DNA of 64,000 nt from Pseudomonas zanjanensis (lineage in GTDB: Bacteria > Pseudomonadota > Gammaproteobacteria > Pseudomonadales > Pseudomonadaceae), in the NCBI RefSeq assembly GCF_014268745.2, contig NZ_JABWRB020000001.1:1550001-1614000 (forward strand), read 5' to 3'. Shown one piece after another: positions 53,501 through 64,000 of this stretch. A program made the translations under genes and the position numbers. The number at the start of each line of letters is the position of its first letter. Position 1 is the first letter of the stretch. The notes below the pieces were generated by a model that had not been told where the DNA came from, did not search any database, and was given only the letters and a program-made list of their open reading frames with translations.

Positions 53501-56500
53501 TCGAGCTGGCTGAGCGGGTCCTGGTGGCTGTCGAGGGAAACGCTGTGCACCGGCAAGCGTGCCTGGCGCTGTACCACCTGCACCGGTTGAGGCAAGCCGT
53601 CCCAATGCACGCAGGTGCGCAGGATGTCGTGGCGATCGATCACCTGTTGCAAGGCGTTGGTGAAGGCATCGAGGCGCTGGCGGTCATCGAACTCGAGCAT
53701 CGAGCGCACCAGGTAGGCGTCGCCTTCGTGCCCGAGCAAATGATGGAACAGGATGCCCTGTTGCAGCGGTGCCAGGGGGTAGATGTCCTGGATGTTCGCG
53801 GCACCGCCAGGGATGGCGTCGACGATACGTTCGAGGTGATCCGGGGTCAGGACCACCAACGGCAGCATGTCCGGGGTCAGGGCTGTGCAGTCAGGGGGAA
53901 TGCGGTTGGCCGGTGCCTGGAACGCCGGGCTTGGCGCATGCGTCAAGGCCTGGGCCAGCTCGGCCAGGGACGCGGTGCTGAAGATTGCGCGGACGTCCGC
54001 GTTCAAGCCTTGTTCGCGCAGGCGTTCGATCAGGCTCACGGCCATCAGCGAATGCCCGCCCAGTTCGAAAAAGCCGTCATGGCGACCGATGCGCTCGACG
54101 CCCAGCAGGGCTTGCCAGATCCCGGCAATGATCAATTCAACGCGGCCCTCGGGCGCCTCATAGGCCCGGCTGGCGTAGGCGTCCTGGTCCGGTTCAGGCA
54201 GGGCACGGCGGTCGAGCTTGCCATTGGGCGTGAGCGGCAAGGCGTCCAGCACGACGAAGGCGCTGGGCACCATGTGTTGGGGCAGGCGCTTGAGCAGTTC
54301 GTCACGCAGTTGCCCGGCGGCGGCCGGTTCGCCACACAAGTAGGCCACCAGGCGCTGGCCAGATTGATGATCGCGGGCGACGACTGCGGCTTCGCGCACA
54401 CCCGCCAATGCGGCGAGGGCAGCTTCGATTTCCCCCAGCTCGACCCGCAGGCCACGGATCTTCACTTGGTCATCATTGCGTCCCAGGTACTGCAACGTGC
54501 CGTCCGGCAACCAGCGACCGATGTCACCGGTCTTGTACAAACGCGCGTCGGCCTTGCCATAGAACGGGTCGGCGATGAAGCGCTCACTGCTGAGCTGCGG
54601 CAGGTTGAGGTAACCCCGAGCCACACCGACACCGCCGATGTGGATTTCGCCGGGTACACCCACTGGCAGCAATTGCCCGTGAGCGTCCAGCACATGTAAT
54701 TGCAGGTTGCGGATCGGCCGGCCAATCGGGATCGATTGGTGTCGGTAGGTCGCCAGGTCGCTGTCGGCGGTGTACCAGGCGACCACGTCACTGCACTCGG
54801 TGGGTCCGTAGCTGTTGATCACCGTCGGCCGTGGCTGGGGGAGTTTTTCCAGCATGGCGACCTGGATTGGCTCTCCGCCGAGAACTACCCGTTTCAGGCA
54901 GGCGAGGCCTTGCTGTTGATCGGCGTCCACCAAGGCGTGGAAGGCGCTGGGCGACATGTTGAGGTGGCTGATCCCGGCCTCGGCAACCTGCGCGACGATG
55001 GCGCCGGGGTTGAAGGGTTCGGCGGCCAGGTGCAGCGTGGCCCCGACCATCAGCGGCGCGAGGATGTTCTTCTGGGTCAGGTCGAAGTTGTAGGAGGACG
55101 CCAGCAGCACCGCGTCGCCGGCATGGAAGGCCAAGTCTTCGAGGTACCAGTCCAGCAGGTTGCGCAAGCCGCGATGTTCGACCATCACGCCTTTGGGCAA
55201 GCCGGTGGAGCCGGAGGTGTAGATCACGTAGGCCAGGTGACTGAAATTCAGCCCTTTCACTTGAGGGTTGTGAGTCGGGGCTTGGGCCAACGCCGCGCTG
55301 CCCAGTTCCAGCGTCGCCAGGCCTTGGGGCACCGGCAGTTCGTCCAGGCCGGATGGGTGGACCAGGGCCCGCGGCTTGCTGTCGGCCAGCATGTGGGCCA
55401 GGCGTTGGGCTGGGTACTGTGGGTCGAGCGGCAGATAGGCCGCGCCGGCTTTGAGGATGCCCAACAGGCCGACCAGCATGTGCGGACTGCGGCGCGCGCA
55501 CAGGCCGACGATGTCGTCGGGCTGCACGCCCAGTGCGATCAAGCGGTGGGCGACGCGGTTGGCCTGGGCGTTGAGGTCGGCGTAGCTCAAGGACTCGCCG
55601 GCGCAGACCAGCGCCACGGCATCCGGGGTCAGGCTCGCCTGGGCCTCGAACACGGCGTGAGGGAAGCGACTCGGGCTTTCGTCCAAGGCAACACTGGCCG
55701 GGTTGAAGGTTTCCAGCAGTTGCCGGCGCTGCGCGTTATCCAGCAACGGCAAGGTCGCCAGCGGCTGGGTGGCATCGTCAAGCATGGCATCGAGCAGGTG
55801 CAGCAAATGCTGGCCCCAACGGGCGATGGTGCTTTCATCGAACAAGTCGGTGGCGTATTCGAACTGGCCGCTGATGTGCTCGCCGTCGTCGTTGAGGGAC
55901 AGGCTCACGTCAAACTGGGTGGTGCCGGTGGGCTGGGGCAGCGGTGTCAAACTCAGGCCCGGCAGTTCCAGGGCCTGGTCCCGTGGTGTGTTGCCCAGCA
56001 CCAGCATGGCCTGGAACAACGGGCTGTGGCCGAGGCTGCGTTCCGGTTGCAGGGCTTCGACCACTTGCTCGAACGGCAGGTCCTGATGGCTGTAGGCGTC
56101 GAGGGTGGAGGCCTTGATGTGCGCCAGCAACTGCTCGACGCGGCTGTGGGCTTGGACGTCGATGCGCAGGGCCAGGGTGTTGACGAAGAAGCCGATCAAG
56201 GCCTCGGTTTCCCGCCGTGGACGGTTGGCCACCGGCGTGCCGACCACCACCTGCGGCTGGTTGCTCAGGCGTGAGAGCAGGATCGACCAGGCACCGAGCA
56301 AGGTCATGAACGGGGTCAGGCCTTGTTGCTGGCTGAAGCGGCGCAAGCGGGCGCTGAGTGGCGCGGGCAGTTGCAGGGCCAGCGCGGCGCCTTGGTAGCT
56401 TTGCACTTGCGGCCGTGGGTGGTCGCTGGGCAGTTCCAGCAGCGCCGGGGCGCCGTCCAGGTGTGCTTTCCAGAAATCGACCTGGGCGTGCAAGCGTTCG

Positions 56501-59500
56501 CCTTGCAGGTGCTGCTGTCGCCAGCTGGCGTAGTCGGCGTATTGCAGGGCCAGGGGCGGCAACGGGTCGTCGAGCTGCTGGCTGAACGCGGCGTAGAGGG
56601 CGTTGAACTCGCCGATCAACACCGCCACCGACCAACCGTCGGAGACGATGTGGTGCTGGGTCACCAGCAGGATGTGCTCGTCTTCGGCCAGGCACAGCAG
56701 GCGTCCGCGAATCAGCGGGCCCTGGCTGAGGTCGAAGGCGTCCCGGGCTTCGGCCTGGGTCAGTTGCGTCACGGCCGCTTGGCGGGCGTCGGCGTCCAGG
56801 GTTTGCAGGTTGTGTTCCTGCAAGGCAAAGCCGATGTCGGCGGCGGCGAAGCGCTGGCGGACTTCGCCGTCACGGCGTTCGAAGGTGGTGCGCAGGCTTT
56901 CGTGACGGGCGACGATGCGATCCAGGGCCCGTTGCAGGGCCTTGCGATCCAGGTTGCCGCGCAGGTGCAGCGCGGCGGGCATGTGGTAGGCGACGCTGGC
57001 GGCGTGATCCAGTTGGTCGAGGAACCACAGGCGTTGCTGGGCCAGGGACAGCGGCAACGCCTGGTCGCGGGACACGACTTCGATGGGCTGGACCTGGGAC
57101 TGGCCGGCCTGATCCACGCGTTGGGCCAGTTCGCTCAACGAGGCCTGGGCGAAGAGGGTACGCAGGTCGATCTCGACACCGAGGTCCTGGTGCAAGCGGG
57201 CCTGCAACTGCACGGTCAGCAGGGAGTGGCCGCCGAGTTCGAGGAAGCCGTCGTGGCGGCCGACCTGATCCAGTTGCAGCAGGTCTTTCCAGATACCGGC
57301 GAGGGCGACTTCGGTGTCGCCCAGGGGTGCTTCGTAGGTTTTGCTGGCCAGGGATTCCAGGCCGGGGGCTGGCAGGGCGCGGCGATCGAGCTTGCCGTTG
57401 GCGGTCAGGGGCAAGGCATCGAGGTGGACGAAGGCGCTGGGCACCATGTATTCGGGCAGGTGCTTGAGCAGGGTGCTGCGCAGTTGTTCGGCATTGGCCG
57501 GTTCACCGCACAGGTACGCCACCAGGCGATTGTCCTCGCGAGCGATCACCACGGCATCGGTGACACCGGCACAGCCGAGCAAGACGTTCGCGATCTCCCC
57601 CAGCTCGATGCGGAAGCCACGGATCTTCACCTGGAAATCATTGCGCCCCAGGTATTCCAACGTGCCGTCGGCCAACCAGCGACCGAGGTCGCCGGTCTTG
57701 TACAGCCGTGCGTTCGGCGCGGTGCTGAACGGGTCGGCAATGAAACGCTCGGCGCTCAGTTCCGCTCGGTTCAGGTAACCCCGGGCCACGCCGGCGCCGC
57801 CAATGTGCAGCTCGCCAGTCACGCCCAACGGCGTCGGTTCCCCACGGGCATCGAGCACATGCACTTGGACGTTGGCAATCGGCCGGCCAATGCTCGGGCG
57901 TTCGCCGAGGTCGCGGATCAGGTCGATGGTGGCGTCCACCGTGCATTCGGTCGGGCCGTACATGTTGTAGAAACGGATGCTCGGGCAGTCGCGCAACTTC
58001 GTCCAGGTCGCGGCATTGATCGCCTCGCCGCCGAGCAGCACGCTCACCGGTTGGTAGCGGCTGCGTTCCAGCAGGCCGGCGGCGAGCAGGGTGTCGAGCT
58101 GCGATGGCGTGGAGTCGAAGGCGTGCACCTGGTGCTGTTCGAGGAAGTCCAGTAGTTCATGGCCGCTGGCACGGATCAGCTGCGGGATGATCACCAGCCG
58201 GTGGCCGGAGAACAGCTGCGAGATGCCCTTGATCGACATGTCGAAGAAGAACCCGGCGTTCAGCGCCACGGTGGCCGGGGACGGGCAGTGCTGGTGGGTG
58301 GTGCGGCTGAGCACGTGCCAGAAGTTGAACACCGAACGGTGCTCGACCATCACGCCCTTGGACTGGCCGGTGGAACCGGAGGTGTAGATCACATAGGCCA
58401 GGTGTTCGGCGGTGAGGCCCGCTACCTGCGGGTTGGTATCGAAGTCCGGATCATCGGCGGCCAGCAGCGAGTCGCGGGTATCAAGCAACAGCAGCGGGAG
58501 CTCGCCCGCTGGCAACGACAGGGCTGACTGGGTCAACAGCGCCCGTGGTTGGCTGTCCTGGAGCATGAAGGCCATGCGCTCGGCGGGATGGGCCGGGTCG
58601 ATGGGCACGTAGGCGGCGCCAGCCTTGAGCACGCCGAGCAGGCCGACGATCATGTCCAGGCTGCGCTCGGCACAGACGGCGACACGCTGGTCGGGCTCGA
58701 CACCGAGGGCGAGCAACTGCCGGGCCAGGTGGTTGGCGCGGCGATTGAGCTGGCGGTAGGTCAGTTGCTGTTCTTCGCAGACCAGGGCCACGGCGTCGGG
58801 GTCGGCCTGGACCTGGGTTTCGAACAGGTGATGGATCGGTTGCGCGGCGCCGAAATCGCTGGTGGTGCGGTTGAAGTCCGTCAGCAGCAATTGCCGCTCG
58901 CTGGCGGGCAGCACGTCCAGTTGGCTGGCGAGGCGTTCCGGGGCCTGTTCCAGGGCTTCGACCAATGCGCCCACGGCGTGGGCGAGATAATCGGCGATGC
59001 GTTGCGGGTCGATACCGGTGATCGATTGGGCGGTCAGGGAGAAATCGTCGCCTTCATCCGCCACGGCCACTTCGATCGGGTAGTTGGTGCGGGCTTCGTT
59101 GCTCAGGAAGCGCACGCCGTCCCAGGCCAAGACCTGGTCTTCGTCGGCCAGCGAGCCGCCGTCGGTCTGATGGCGGTAGTTGAGCAGCGTGGTGAACAGC
59201 GGCAGGCCCGTGCCGACACCGCTGCAACGTTGGGCCAGGGCTAGGGAGGCCTGTTCGTGGGCGAGCAGTTCGCTGAGGTCGCGGTAGGTTTCGTCCACCA
59301 GCGCACTGACGCCAAACCCGGCCAGTCGTACCCGCACCGGCAAGGTGTTGATGAATACACCAAGGGCCCGGTCGGCGCCCAGCGAGCCTTGCAGACGGCC
59401 GGCGACCACCGTGCCGAACACCACGTCGTCGCGGCCGGTGCAGCGCCCGAGCACCTGGGCCCAGGCGATATGAAACAGCACCGCCGGTGTCACGCCGGCC

Positions 59501-62500
59501 AGGCGCGCTTGAGCGCGGATCCGCAGGTTCAAGTCGCGGTCCAGACGCACGCTGGTTTCGACCACCTGGGCGCCATCGCCCTGGACGTCCAGCACACCGA
59601 ACGGTGCGGTGGGTTCCTCGACACTGGCCAGGCGCCGGGTGAAATAGGCCTCATGGGCCTGGGGCGGCGTGGCGAGCACCTGGGCGACAAACTCCCGATA
59701 AGGCATCGGCGCCGGCAGCTGGGCGCCCTGGCCCTGCATCAGTTGCTGGATTTCTTCGAGGACGATGCCCAGGGACACGTGGTCGCTGATCATGTGGTGG
59801 TCCAGCAGGGCCAGCCACCAGCGTTCGGAATGCGGATCCTGGGCGATGCAGGCGCGCATCAACGGGGCCTGTTGCAGATCCAGGCGCAGGTGGCGTGGAT
59901 CGCTCAAGCGCTCCAGTTGCGCGCGCGGGTCCTCATCGGCCGCCAGGGTGAGGGGTTGGATCGGCAGCGCGGCCTGGCGCTGCACCACCTGGACCGCTTG
60001 TGGCTGGCCGACCCAATGGACGGCACTGCGCAGGATGTCGTGGCGGTCGATCACCTGTTGCAAGGCGGCGGTGAAGGCATCGAGGCGCTGGCGGTTGTCG
60101 AACTCGATCATCGAGCGCACCAGGTAGGCGTCGCCTTCGTGCCCGAGCAAATGATGGAACAGGATGCCCTGTTGCAACGGGGCCAGGGGGTAGATGTCCT
60201 GTACGTTGGCGGCGCCGCCAGGCACGGCGCTCACGATCCGTTCCAGTTGCGCCGGGGTCAGTTCCACCAGGGGCAGCATGTCCGGTGTCAGCGCCGTGCA
60301 ATCGGCCGGGATGCGGTTGGCCGGGGCCAGGAACAAGGGCTCATCGCTGCGATTCAAGGCCTGGGCCATCTCCCGCAGGCTGGGGGCGGTGAACACGGTG
60401 CGCACCGTGGCGCTCAGGCCCTGTTGGCGCAGGCGATCGATCAAGCTCACGGCCAGCAGCGAATGTCCGCCGAGTTCGAAGAAACGGTCATGCCGACCGA
60501 CTTTCTCGATGCCCAGCAGGTCTTGCCAGACCGTCGCGACAATTTGTTCGACCTCGCCCCGTGGGGCCTCGTAGGCTCGGCTGGCGAACGCTTCCTGGCC
60601 CGGTGCGGGCAGGGCGCGGCGGTCGAGCTTGCCGTTGGGCGTCAACGGCAGGGCTTCGAGTTGGACGAAGGCGCTGGGCACCATGTAGTCGGGCAGGGCC
60701 GCCAGCAATACGCTGCGCAACTGCTCCACCGGCACCGGTTCACCGCACAGGTACGCGATCAAGCGCTTGCTGTCCGATTGACCCGGTTGGCTCTCCTGGG
60801 CCACCACCACCGCTTCACGCACACCGGCGCAGCCGGCGAGGAGGGCTTCGATCTCACCCAGTTCCACGCGGAAACCGCGGATCTTCACCTGGTCGTCATT
60901 GCGGCCCAGGTACTGCAGGGTACCGTCAGGTAGCCAGCGGCCGAGGTCGCCGGTCTTGTACAGACGGGCGTCCGGGTCGGTGCTGAACGGGTCGGCGATG
61001 AAACGCTCGGCCGTCAATGCCTGGCGATTGAGGTAACCGCGAGCGACACCGACGCCACCAATGTGAATCTCGCCAGCAACGCCGAGCGGGACGAGGTTGC
61101 CGCTGGCATCGAGCACATGCAGCTGGGTGTTGCGCACCGGTTTGCCGATGGAGCGGAAATCGTCGTGGTCGCTTTCCATCAGGCGGATCGAGGCGTTCAC
61201 GGTGGCCTCGGTCGGGCCGTAGGCATTGAACAGCGCCGGGCGATGGCCGGCACGGGCGAACCATTGGCTCACGGCCTGCTTGCCCACCGCTTCGCCACCG
61301 ATCATGAACTGGCGCAACGAGGTCGGCAGCGGCACATGTCGATCACGGCTGAGCTGTTGCCAGAACACTGTCGGCAGGTTCGCGACGGTGATCCCATGCT
61401 GTTCGCACAATGTGGCGAAGGCTGCGGTGCCGGCGATCCAGGCATCGCTGCGCAGCACCAGGGTAGCGCCGGACAGCAGTGCACCAAAAATTTCTTCCAC
61501 CGACATGTCGAACGTCATGGTGGCGAATTGCAGGACGCGATCGCGAGGGTTGAGGCCATAGCGTTCTTGCAGGGCACCGATCTGGTTGCACACCGAACGG
61601 TGCTCGAGCATCACCCCTTTCGGTTTGCCCGTGGAGCCGGAGGTGTACATGACGTAGGCCAGGTGCCGGGAGGTCAAGCCTTCGACCCGTGGGTCGTGGT
61701 CGTCGCCTTCGGCCGAGTCGTCCAGCGACAGTTGCGCGATTTCCAGCGGTGGCAATTGTTCCGCCAGCCGGCCTTGGCTGAGCAGTACCCGAGGCGAGCT
61801 GTCACTGAGCATGTGCTGCAAGCGATCCTGCGGATAGTTCGGGTCCAGCGGCACGTAGGCACCACCGGCCTTGAGGATGGCCAGGATGCCGATGATCATC
61901 TCGGGGCTGCGTTCCACCAGCAGCGCCACGCGTTCATCCGGGCGCAGGCCGGCGGCGATCAAGCGGTGAGCGATGCGGTTGGCCCGGGCATTGAGTTCGG
62001 CATAGCTGAGCGAGGAGCCCTGCGCCTGGACCGCGAGGGCCTGAGGCTGGGCTTGTGCATGCTCCTCGAACCATTCATGCACCAGCCGGCCTTCGGGGAA
62101 GGGGGCGTGGGTCTGGTTGAAAACGCCGAGCAATTGGCGACGTTGCAGGTTATCCAGCAACGGCAAGGTCGCCAGCGGCTGCGTGGCATCGTCGAGCATG
62201 GCATCGAGCAGGTGCAGCAAATGCTGGCCCCAACGGGCGATGGTGCTTTCATCGAACAAGTCGGTGGCGTATTCGAACTGGCCGCTGATGTGCTCGCCGT
62301 CGTCGTTGAGGGACAGGCTCACGTCAAACTGGGTGGTGCCGGTTGGCTGGGGCAGTGGCGTCAAACTCAGGCCCGGCAGTTCCAGGGCCTGGTCCCGTGG
62401 TGTGTTGCCCAGCACCAACATGGCTTGGAACAACGGGCTGTGGCCGAGGCTGCGTTCCGGTTGCAGGGCTTCGACCACTTGCTCGAACGGCAGGTCCTGA

Positions 62501-64000
62501 TGGCTGTAGGCGTCGAGGGTGGAGGCCTTGATGTGCGCCAGCAACTGCTCGACGCGGCTGTGGGCCTGGACGTCGATGCGCAGGGCCAGGGTGTTGACGA
62601 AGAAGCCGATCAAGGCCTCGGTTTCCCGCCGTGGACGGTTGGCCACCGGTGTGCCGACCACCACCTGCGGCTGGTTGCTCAGGCGTGAGAGCAGGATCGA
62701 CCAGGCACCGAGCAAGGTCATGAACGGGGTCAGGCCTTGTTGCTGGCTGAAGCGGCGCAAGCGGGCGCTGAGTGGCGCGGGCAGTTGCAGGGCCAGCGCG
62801 GCGCCTTGGTAGCTTTGCACTTGCGGGCGTGGGTGGTCGCTGGGCAGTTCCAGCAACGCCGGGGCGCCGTCCAGGTGTGCTTTCCAGAAATCGACCTGGG
62901 CGTGCAAGCGTTCGCCTTGCAGGTGCTGCTGTTGCCAGCTGGCGTAGTCGGCGTATTGCAGGGCCAGGGGCGGCAGCGGGTCGTCGAGCTGCTGGCTGAA
63001 CGCGGCGTAGAGGGCGTTGAACTCACCGATCAATACCGCCACCGACCAACCGTCGGAGACGATGTGGTGCTGGGTCACCAGCAGGATGTGTTCGTCTTCG
63101 GCCAGGCACAGCAGGCGGCCGCGAATCAGCGGGCCCTGGCTGAGGTCGAAGGCGTCCCGGGCTTCGGCCTGGGTCAGTTGGCTCACGGCCGCTTGGCGGG
63201 CGTCGGCGTCCAGGGCTTGCAGGTCGTGCTCCTGCAAGGCGAAGCCGATGTCGGCGGCGGCGAAGCGCTGGCGGACTTCGCCGTCACGGCGTTCGAAGGT
63301 GGTGCGCAGGCTTTCGTGACGGGCGACGATGCGGTCCAGGGCCTGTTGCAGGGCCTTGCGATCCAGGTTGCCGCGCAGGTGCAGCGCGGCGGGCATGTGG
63401 TAGGCGACGCTGGCGGCGTGATCCAGTTGATCGAGGAACCACAGGCGTTGCTGGGCTAGGGACAGCGGCAACGCCTGGTCGCGGGACACGACTTCGATGG
63501 GCTGGACCTGGGATTGGCCGGCCTGATCCACGCGTTGGGCCAGTTCGCTCAACGAGGCCTGGGCGAAGAGGGTACGCAGGTCGATCTCGACACCGAGGTC
63601 CTGGTGCAAGCGGGCCTGCAACTGCACGGTCAGCAGGGAGTGGCCGCCGAGTTCGAGGAAGCCGTCGTGGCGGCCGACCTGATCCAGTTGCAGCAGGTCT
63701 TTCCAGATCTCGGCGAGGGCGATTTCGGTGGTGCCCTGGGGCGCTTCGTAGGATTTGCTGGCCAGGGATTCCAGGCCGGGGGCCGGCAGGGCGCGGCGAT
63801 CGAGCTTGCCGTTGGCGGTCAGGGGCAGGGCATCGAGGTGGACGAAGGCGCTGGGCACCATGTATTCGGGCAGGTGCTTGAGCAGGGTGCTGCGCAGTTG
63901 TTCCGCCGGGATCGGTTCGCCGCAGACATAGGCGACCAGACGCTTGCTGTCCGGCTGCCCTGGAAAGTCTTCCCGGGCAATGACCACCACCTCGCGAACA
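50584..64000 (-). CDS. Mycin-type NRPS, 5' end outside window: (module 1)-Orn-Asp-Hse-His
   Basis: The frame is open from the window edge to the TAA at 50586-50584, more than 4470 residues. It holds the A-domain tail and T of one module, then four full modules: C-A-T, dualC-A-T, C-A-T, dualC-A-T, ending in T and a short acidic tail ([17 protein letters not shown]) with no TE, as expected for a protein that hands over to the next synthetase. Codes read D-M-E-N-M-G-A-V-N (near Orn), D-M-K-D-L-G-M-V-D (acidic), D-L-K-N-V-G-S-D-V (one off the Hse code) and D-S-A-L-I-A-E-V-W (exact His). Dual C domains after positions 2 and 4 predict D-Orn and D-Hse. The cut module is presumably Ser behind a starter C domain; I cannot see it. 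Codon use and GC match the downstream NRPS. Confidence 0.92.
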   Translation of the reverse strand, partial: VREVVVIAREDFPGQPDSKRLVAYVCGEPIPAEQLRSTLLKHLPEYMVPSAFVHLDALPLTANGKLDRRALPAPGLESLASKSYEAPQGTTEIALAEIWKDLLQLDQVGRHDGFLELGGHSLLTVQLQARLHQDLGVEIDLRTLFAQASLSELAQRVDQAGQSQVQPIEVVSRDQALPLSLAQQRLWFLDQLDHAASVAYHMPAALHLRGNLDRKALQQALDRIVARHESLRTTFERRDGEVRQRFAAADIGFALQEHDLQALDADARQAAVSQLTQAEARDAFDLSQGPLIRGRLLCLAEDEHILLVTQHHIVSDGWSVAVLIGEFNALYAAFSQQLDDPLPPLALQYADYASWQQQHLQGERLHAQVDFWKAHLDGAPALLELPSDHPRPQVQSYQGAALALQLPAPLSARLRRFSQQQGLTPFMTLLGAWSILLSRLSNQPQVVVGTPVANRPRRETEALIGFFVNTLALRIDVQAHSRVEQLLAHIKASTLDAYSHQDLPFEQVVEALQPERSLGHSPLFQAMLVLGNTPRDQALELPGLSLTPLPQPTGTTQFDVSLSLNDDGEHISGQFEYATDLFDESTIARWGQHLLHLLDAMLDDATQPLATLPLLDNLQRRQLLGVFNQTHAPFPEGRLVHEWFEEHAQAQPQALAVQAQGSSLSYAELNARANRIAHRLIAAGLRPDERVALLVERSPEMIIGILAILKAGGAYVPLDPNYPQDRLQHMLSDSSPRVLLSQGRLAEQLPPLEIAQLSLDDSAEGDDHDPRVEGLTSRHLAYVMYTSGSTGKPKGVMLEHRSVCNQIGALQERYGLNPRDRVLQFATMTFDMSVEEIFGALLSGATLVLRSDAWIAGTAAFATLCEQHGITVANLPTVFWQQLSRDRHVPLPTSLRQFMIGGEAVGKQAVSQWFARAGHRPALFNAYGPTEATVNASIRLMESDHDDFRSIGKPVRNTQLHVLDASGNLVPLGVAGEIHIGGVGVARGYLNRQALTAERFIADPFSTDPDARLYKTGDLGRWLPDGTLQYLGRNDDQVKIRGFRVELGEIEALLAGCAGVREAVVVAQESQPGQSDSKRLIAYLCGEPVPVEQLRSVLLAALPDYMVPSAFVQLEALPLTPNGKLDRRALPAPGQEAFASRAYEAPRGEVEQIVATVWQDLLGIEKVGRHDRFFELGGHSLLAVSLIDRLRQQGLSATVRTVFTAPSLREMAQALNRSDEPLFLAPANRIPADCTALTPDMLPLVELTPAQLERIVSAVPGGAANVQDIYPLAPLQQGILFHHLLGHEGDAYLVRSMIEFDNRQRLDAFTAALQQVIDRHDILRSAVHWVGQPQAVQVVQRQAALPIQPLTLAADEDPRAQLERLSDPRHLRLDLQQAPLMRACIAQDPHSERWWLALLDHHMISDHVSLGIVLEEIQQLMQGQGAQLPAPMPYREFVAQVLATPPQAHEAYFTRRLASVEEPTAPFGVLDVQGDGAQVVETSVRLDRDLNLRIRAQARLAGVTPAVLFHIAWAQVLGRCTGRDDVVFGTVVAGRLQGSLGADRALGVFINTLPVRVRLAGFGVSALVDETYRDLSELLAHEQASLALAQRCSGVGTGLPLFTTLLNYRHQTDGGSLADEDQVLAWDGVRFLSNEARTNYPIEVAVADEGDDFSLTAQSITGIDPQRIADYLAHAVGALVEALEQAPERLASQLDVLPASERQLLLTDFNRTTSDFGAAQPIHHLFETQVQADPDAVALVCEEQQLTYRQLNRRANHLARQLLALGVEPDQRVAVCAERSLDMIVGLLGVLKAGAAYVPIDPAHPAERMAFMLQDSQPRALLTQSALSLPAGELPLLLLDTRDSLLAADDPDFDTNPQVAGLTAEHLAYVIYTSGSTGQSKGVMVEHRSVFNFWHVLSRTTHQHCPSPATVALNAGFFFDMSIKGISQLFSGHRLVIIPQLIRASGHELLDFLEQHQVHAFDSTPSQLDTLLAAGLLERSRYQPVSVLLGGEAINAATWTKLRDCPSIRFYNMYGPTECTVDATIDLIRDLGERPSIGRPIANVQVHVLDARGEPTPLGVTGELHIGGAGVARGYLNRAELSAERFIADPFSTAPNARLYKTGDLGRWLADGTLEYLGRNDFQVKIRGFRIELGEIANVLLGCAGVTDAVVIAREDNRLVAYLCGEPANAEQLRSTLLKHLPEYMVPSAFVHLDALPLTANGKLDRRALPAPGLESLASKTYEAPLGDTEVALAGIWKDLLQLDQVGRHDGFLELGGHSLLTVQLQARLHQDLGVEIDLRTLFAQASLSELAQRVDQAGQSQVQPIEVVSRDQALPLSLAQQRLWFLDQLDHAASVAYHMPAALHLRGNLDRKALQRALDRIVARHESLRTTFERRDGEVRQRFAAADIGFALQEHNLQTLDADARQAAVTQLTQAEARDAFDLSQGPLIRGRLLCLAEDEHILLVTQHHIVSDGWSVAVLIGEFNALYAAFSQQLDDPLPPLALQYADYASWRQQHLQGERLHAQVDFWKAHLDGAPALLELPSDHPRPQVQSYQGAALALQLPAPLSARLRRFSQQQGLTPFMTLLGAWSILLSRLSNQPQVVVGTPVANRPRRETEALIGFFVNTLALRIDVQAHSRVEQLLAHIKASTLDAYSHQDLPFEQVVEALQPERSLGHSPLFQAMLVLGNTPRDQALELPGLSLTPLPQPTGTTQFDVSLSLNDDGEHISGQFEYATDLFDESTIARWGQHLLHLLDAMLDDATQPLATLPLLDNAQRRQLLETFNPASVALDESPSRFPHAVFEAQASLTPDAVALVCAGESLSYADLNAQANRVAHRLIALGVQPDDIVGLCARRSPHMLVGLLGILKAGAAYLPLDPQYPAQRLAHMLADSKPRALVHPSGLDELPVPQGLATLELGSAALAQAPTHNPQVKGLNFSHLAYVIYTSGSTGLPKGVMVEHRGLRNLLDWYLEDLAFHAGDAVLLASSYNFDLTQKNILAPLMVGATLHLAAEPFNPGAIVAQVAEAGISHLNMSPSAFHALVDADQQQGLACLKRVVLGGEPIQVAMLEKLPQPRPTVINSYGPTECSDVVAWYTADSDLATYRHQSIPIGRPIRNLQLHVLDAHGQLLPVGVPGEIHIGGVGVARGYLNLPQLSSERFIADPFYGKADARLYKTGDIGRWLPDGTLQYLGRNDDQVKIRGLRVELGEIEAALAALAGVREAAVVARDHQSGQRLVAYLCGEPAAAGQLRDELLKRLPQHMVPSAFVVLDALPLTPNGKLDRRALPEPDQDAYASRAYEAPEGRVELIIAGIWQALLGVERIGRHDGFFELGGHSLMAVSLIERLREQGLNADVRAIFSTASLAELAQALTHAPSPAFQAPANRIPPDCTALTPDMLPLVVLTPDHLERIVDAIPGGAANIQDIYPLAPLQQGILFHHLLGHEGDAYLVRSMLEFDDRQRLDAFTNALQQVIDRHDILRTCVHWDGLPQPVQVVQRQARLPVHSVSLDSHQDPLSQLEALSDPRQLRLDLRQAPLMRACIAQDPHSERWLLALLNHHMASDHVTLEIVLEEIHAILHDQGEGLAAPQPYRDFIAQAQAIPADIHEAYFSRRLAEVDAPTAPFDLLEVQGDGRHIEEASMTLSVELNLRLRAQARERGITPATLFHVAWAQVLARCTGRDDVVFGTVVAGRLQGSAGAERALGVFINTLPVRVPLTAGAHEQVLATHRDLVELLAHEQASLALAQRCSGVPSALPLFTTLLNYRHQRDDSQLQWPGMRILDSAERTNYPLTLSVNDYGDALGLTVQSVRAVDPQRICALMQRALEQLTQALMYTPRIPLVQLDVLPAQERTLLLDTFNRTEVDYPTGLCIQQLFEEQVRRTPDTCALLDSRQSLSYAELNAQANGLAQQLIAAGVLPGDLVAICVERGVAMITGLLGILKAGGAYVPLDPTYPAERLAAIIEDARPRLLLADPVGRAAVGTLQEGTRYLAIERALATSSSNRDPQPDSVGLTPEHLAYVIYTSGSTGKPKGVMIEHRNLVSSTLARGTVYGPATGKRFLLLSSIAFDSSVAGVFGTLVSGGTLCIADADTARDPDAIARFIGEQGVTSLLCVPSLGRLVLASLGSGNGHGSLQEMIVAGEACPAQLVQACTTLEPAIALYNEYGPTEATVWTTVHRCTAEDLGTVPIGRAIPNSRLYVLDEQRQPVPLGVPGELYVGGAGVARGYLDRAALNAEHFLSDPFAPGDEPRMYRTGDLVRLRADGVVEFLGRNDQQVKIRGFRIEPGEIEALMLTLPGVREAAVIAREDTPGATRLVAYLSVEPHLAGRNASSTLRPYLTSQLPDYMVPAAFVVVEHLPLSPNGKLDRRALPAPGNDDFARRQYEAPNGETETLLAQIWTDLLGLERIGRHDDFFELGGHSLLAVQVTLRARETFGVEVPLRGLFEHPSLLALADLINTLQLAQYESDELLDLQQEMASLSESELLAIVSKDA
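50587..53930 (-). other. NRPS module 5: dual C/E - A(His) - T
   Basis: The dual-domain signature HHLLGHEGD lies near 53740 and the active-site motif is HHMASDH (near 53380). A-domain positions D-S-A-L-I-A-E-V-W are the exact histidine code. The T domain has [14 protein letters not shown] near 50810. The dual domain implies that the Hse before it is epimerised to D. Confidence 0.88.
53930..57110 (-). other. NRPS module 4: C - A(homoserine) - T
   Basis: An LCL-type C with HHIVSDGW is present, although the donor residue in the chain is the Asp of module 3. A-domain positions D-L-K-N-V-G-S-D-V differ at one place from the homoserine code. Its C domain is nearly identical in DNA to that of module 2. 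Confidence 0.83.
55736..57489. repeat. 1.75-kb internal repeat, copy A (pairs with 62150-63903)
   Basis: Nearly identical DNA at an offset of 6414 bp. It covers the C domain of module 4 plus the T domain and A-domain tail of module 3. Differences are scattered single bases. The offset is about two modules, pointing to a bimodule duplication or later gene conversion. Confidence 0.9.
57110..60340 (-). other. NRPS module 3: dual C/E - A(acidic, Asp) - T
   Basis: Dual signature HHLLGHEGD and active-site HHMISDH (near 59790). The A domain reads D-M-K-D-L-G-M-V-D and is nearly identical in DNA to module 8. The Asp call rests on Lys239 plus the fit to the mycin series; Glu or Asn is not excluded. 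Confidence 0.72.
57590..59037. repeat. 1.44-kb A-domain repeat, copy B (module 3; pairs with 39995-41438)
   Basis: Partner of the module 8 A domain. The boundaries coincide with the linker before the A domain and with a point near the A8-A9 region, so nearly the whole substrate-binding domain was copied or homogenised as a unit. Confidence 0.9.
60340..63520 (-). other. NRPS module 2: C - A(Orn-like) - T
   Basis: An LCL-type C with HHIVSDGW (near 63050). A-domain positions D-M-E-N-M-G-A-V-N share D-M-E-N-x-G and Asn331 with the ornithine code; Dab is the main alternative, given that mycins use either at this place. The next module's dual C domain predicts the D form. Confidence 0.75.
62150..63903. 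repeat. 1.75-kb internal repeat, copy B (pairs with 55736-57489)
   Basis: It covers the C domain of module 2 plus the T domain and A tail of module 1. Identity drops sharply at both ends: at the start of the next A domain on one side, and after the A10 region ([10 protein letters not shown]) on the other. Confidence 0.9.
63530..64000 (-). other. NRPS module 1, only A-domain tail and T domain visible
   Basis: The segment starts inside the A domain after its specificity region (visible text: VVIARED ... [13 protein letters not shown]) and includes a T domain ([13 protein letters not shown]). The substrate cannot be read. By analogy with mycins it would be Ser behind a lipo-initiating C domain beyond the window. 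Confidence 0.6.

Overview
The window looks like chromosomal DNA of a plant- or soil-associated Pseudomonas of the P. fluorescens/P. corrugata type. The grounds are high GC, dense Pseudomonas-type REP/BIME palindromes between genes, a PsmE-type alginate epimerase, and a syringomycin-family ('mycin') peptide synthetase next to a brabantamide-type gene set.

Left part (1-25 kb). An IS110-family transposase cut by the window start lies beside a REP-like remnant. A NarL-type two-component system (999-3022, minus) is divergent from cstA and its small partner ybdD (3336-5609). A gabP-type permease follows (6119-7519). A three-gene type I secretion operon (7827-12263) faces a 1870-residue RTX protein (13524-19136, minus). 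That protein reads as a mannuronan C5-epimerase carrying an internal O-acetylhydrolase module, and is probably the operon's substrate. The two are separated by eight tandem REP pairs, mostly on a ~137-bp period. A 4-TM protein, a HemN paralogue without the Fe-S cysteine motif, and a complete HemN lie at 19.5-22.9 kb. On the minus strand come a DUF2158-like protein, a NodT-type outer-membrane efflux lipoprotein and a LuxR-type regulator (23.1-25.6 kb).

Right part (26-64 kb, all minus strand, so transcription runs from high to low coordinates). Two synthetase genes overlap by 8 bp (64000-50584, 5' end outside the window; and 50591-36996). Specificity codes read from the A domains give: (module 1 cut) - Orn-like - acidic (Asp) - Hse - His - Thr - Thr - acidic (Asp) - C-T-TE with no A domain. 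This matches the 9-residue mycin plan (Ser-Orn-Asp-Hse-His-aThr-Dhb-3OH-Asp-4Cl-Thr, thanamycin/cormycin-like as I remember it), in which the last residue is loaded in trans. After a second REP array and an apparent new promoter come a RhlB-like glycosyltransferase, a Ser-Pro dimodular NRPS with thioesterase, and an FAD monooxygenase: the gene set expected for a brabantamide-type bicyclic carbamate glycolipopeptide. The luxR gene and the brabantamide operon carry a nearly identical ~50-bp upstream element (42 of 50 bases), which suggests one regulon.

Most noteworthy: the mycin and brabantamide pathways sit side by side with a shared promoter element; the position-6 Thr module has a second, catalytically altered C-like domain; and the synthetase carries several kilobases of near-identical internal repeats. 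No SyrB1/SyrB2/SyrC-like loading and halogenation genes and no SyrP-like hydroxylase are in the window. If the mycin assignment holds they should lie elsewhere, most likely beyond the right edge.
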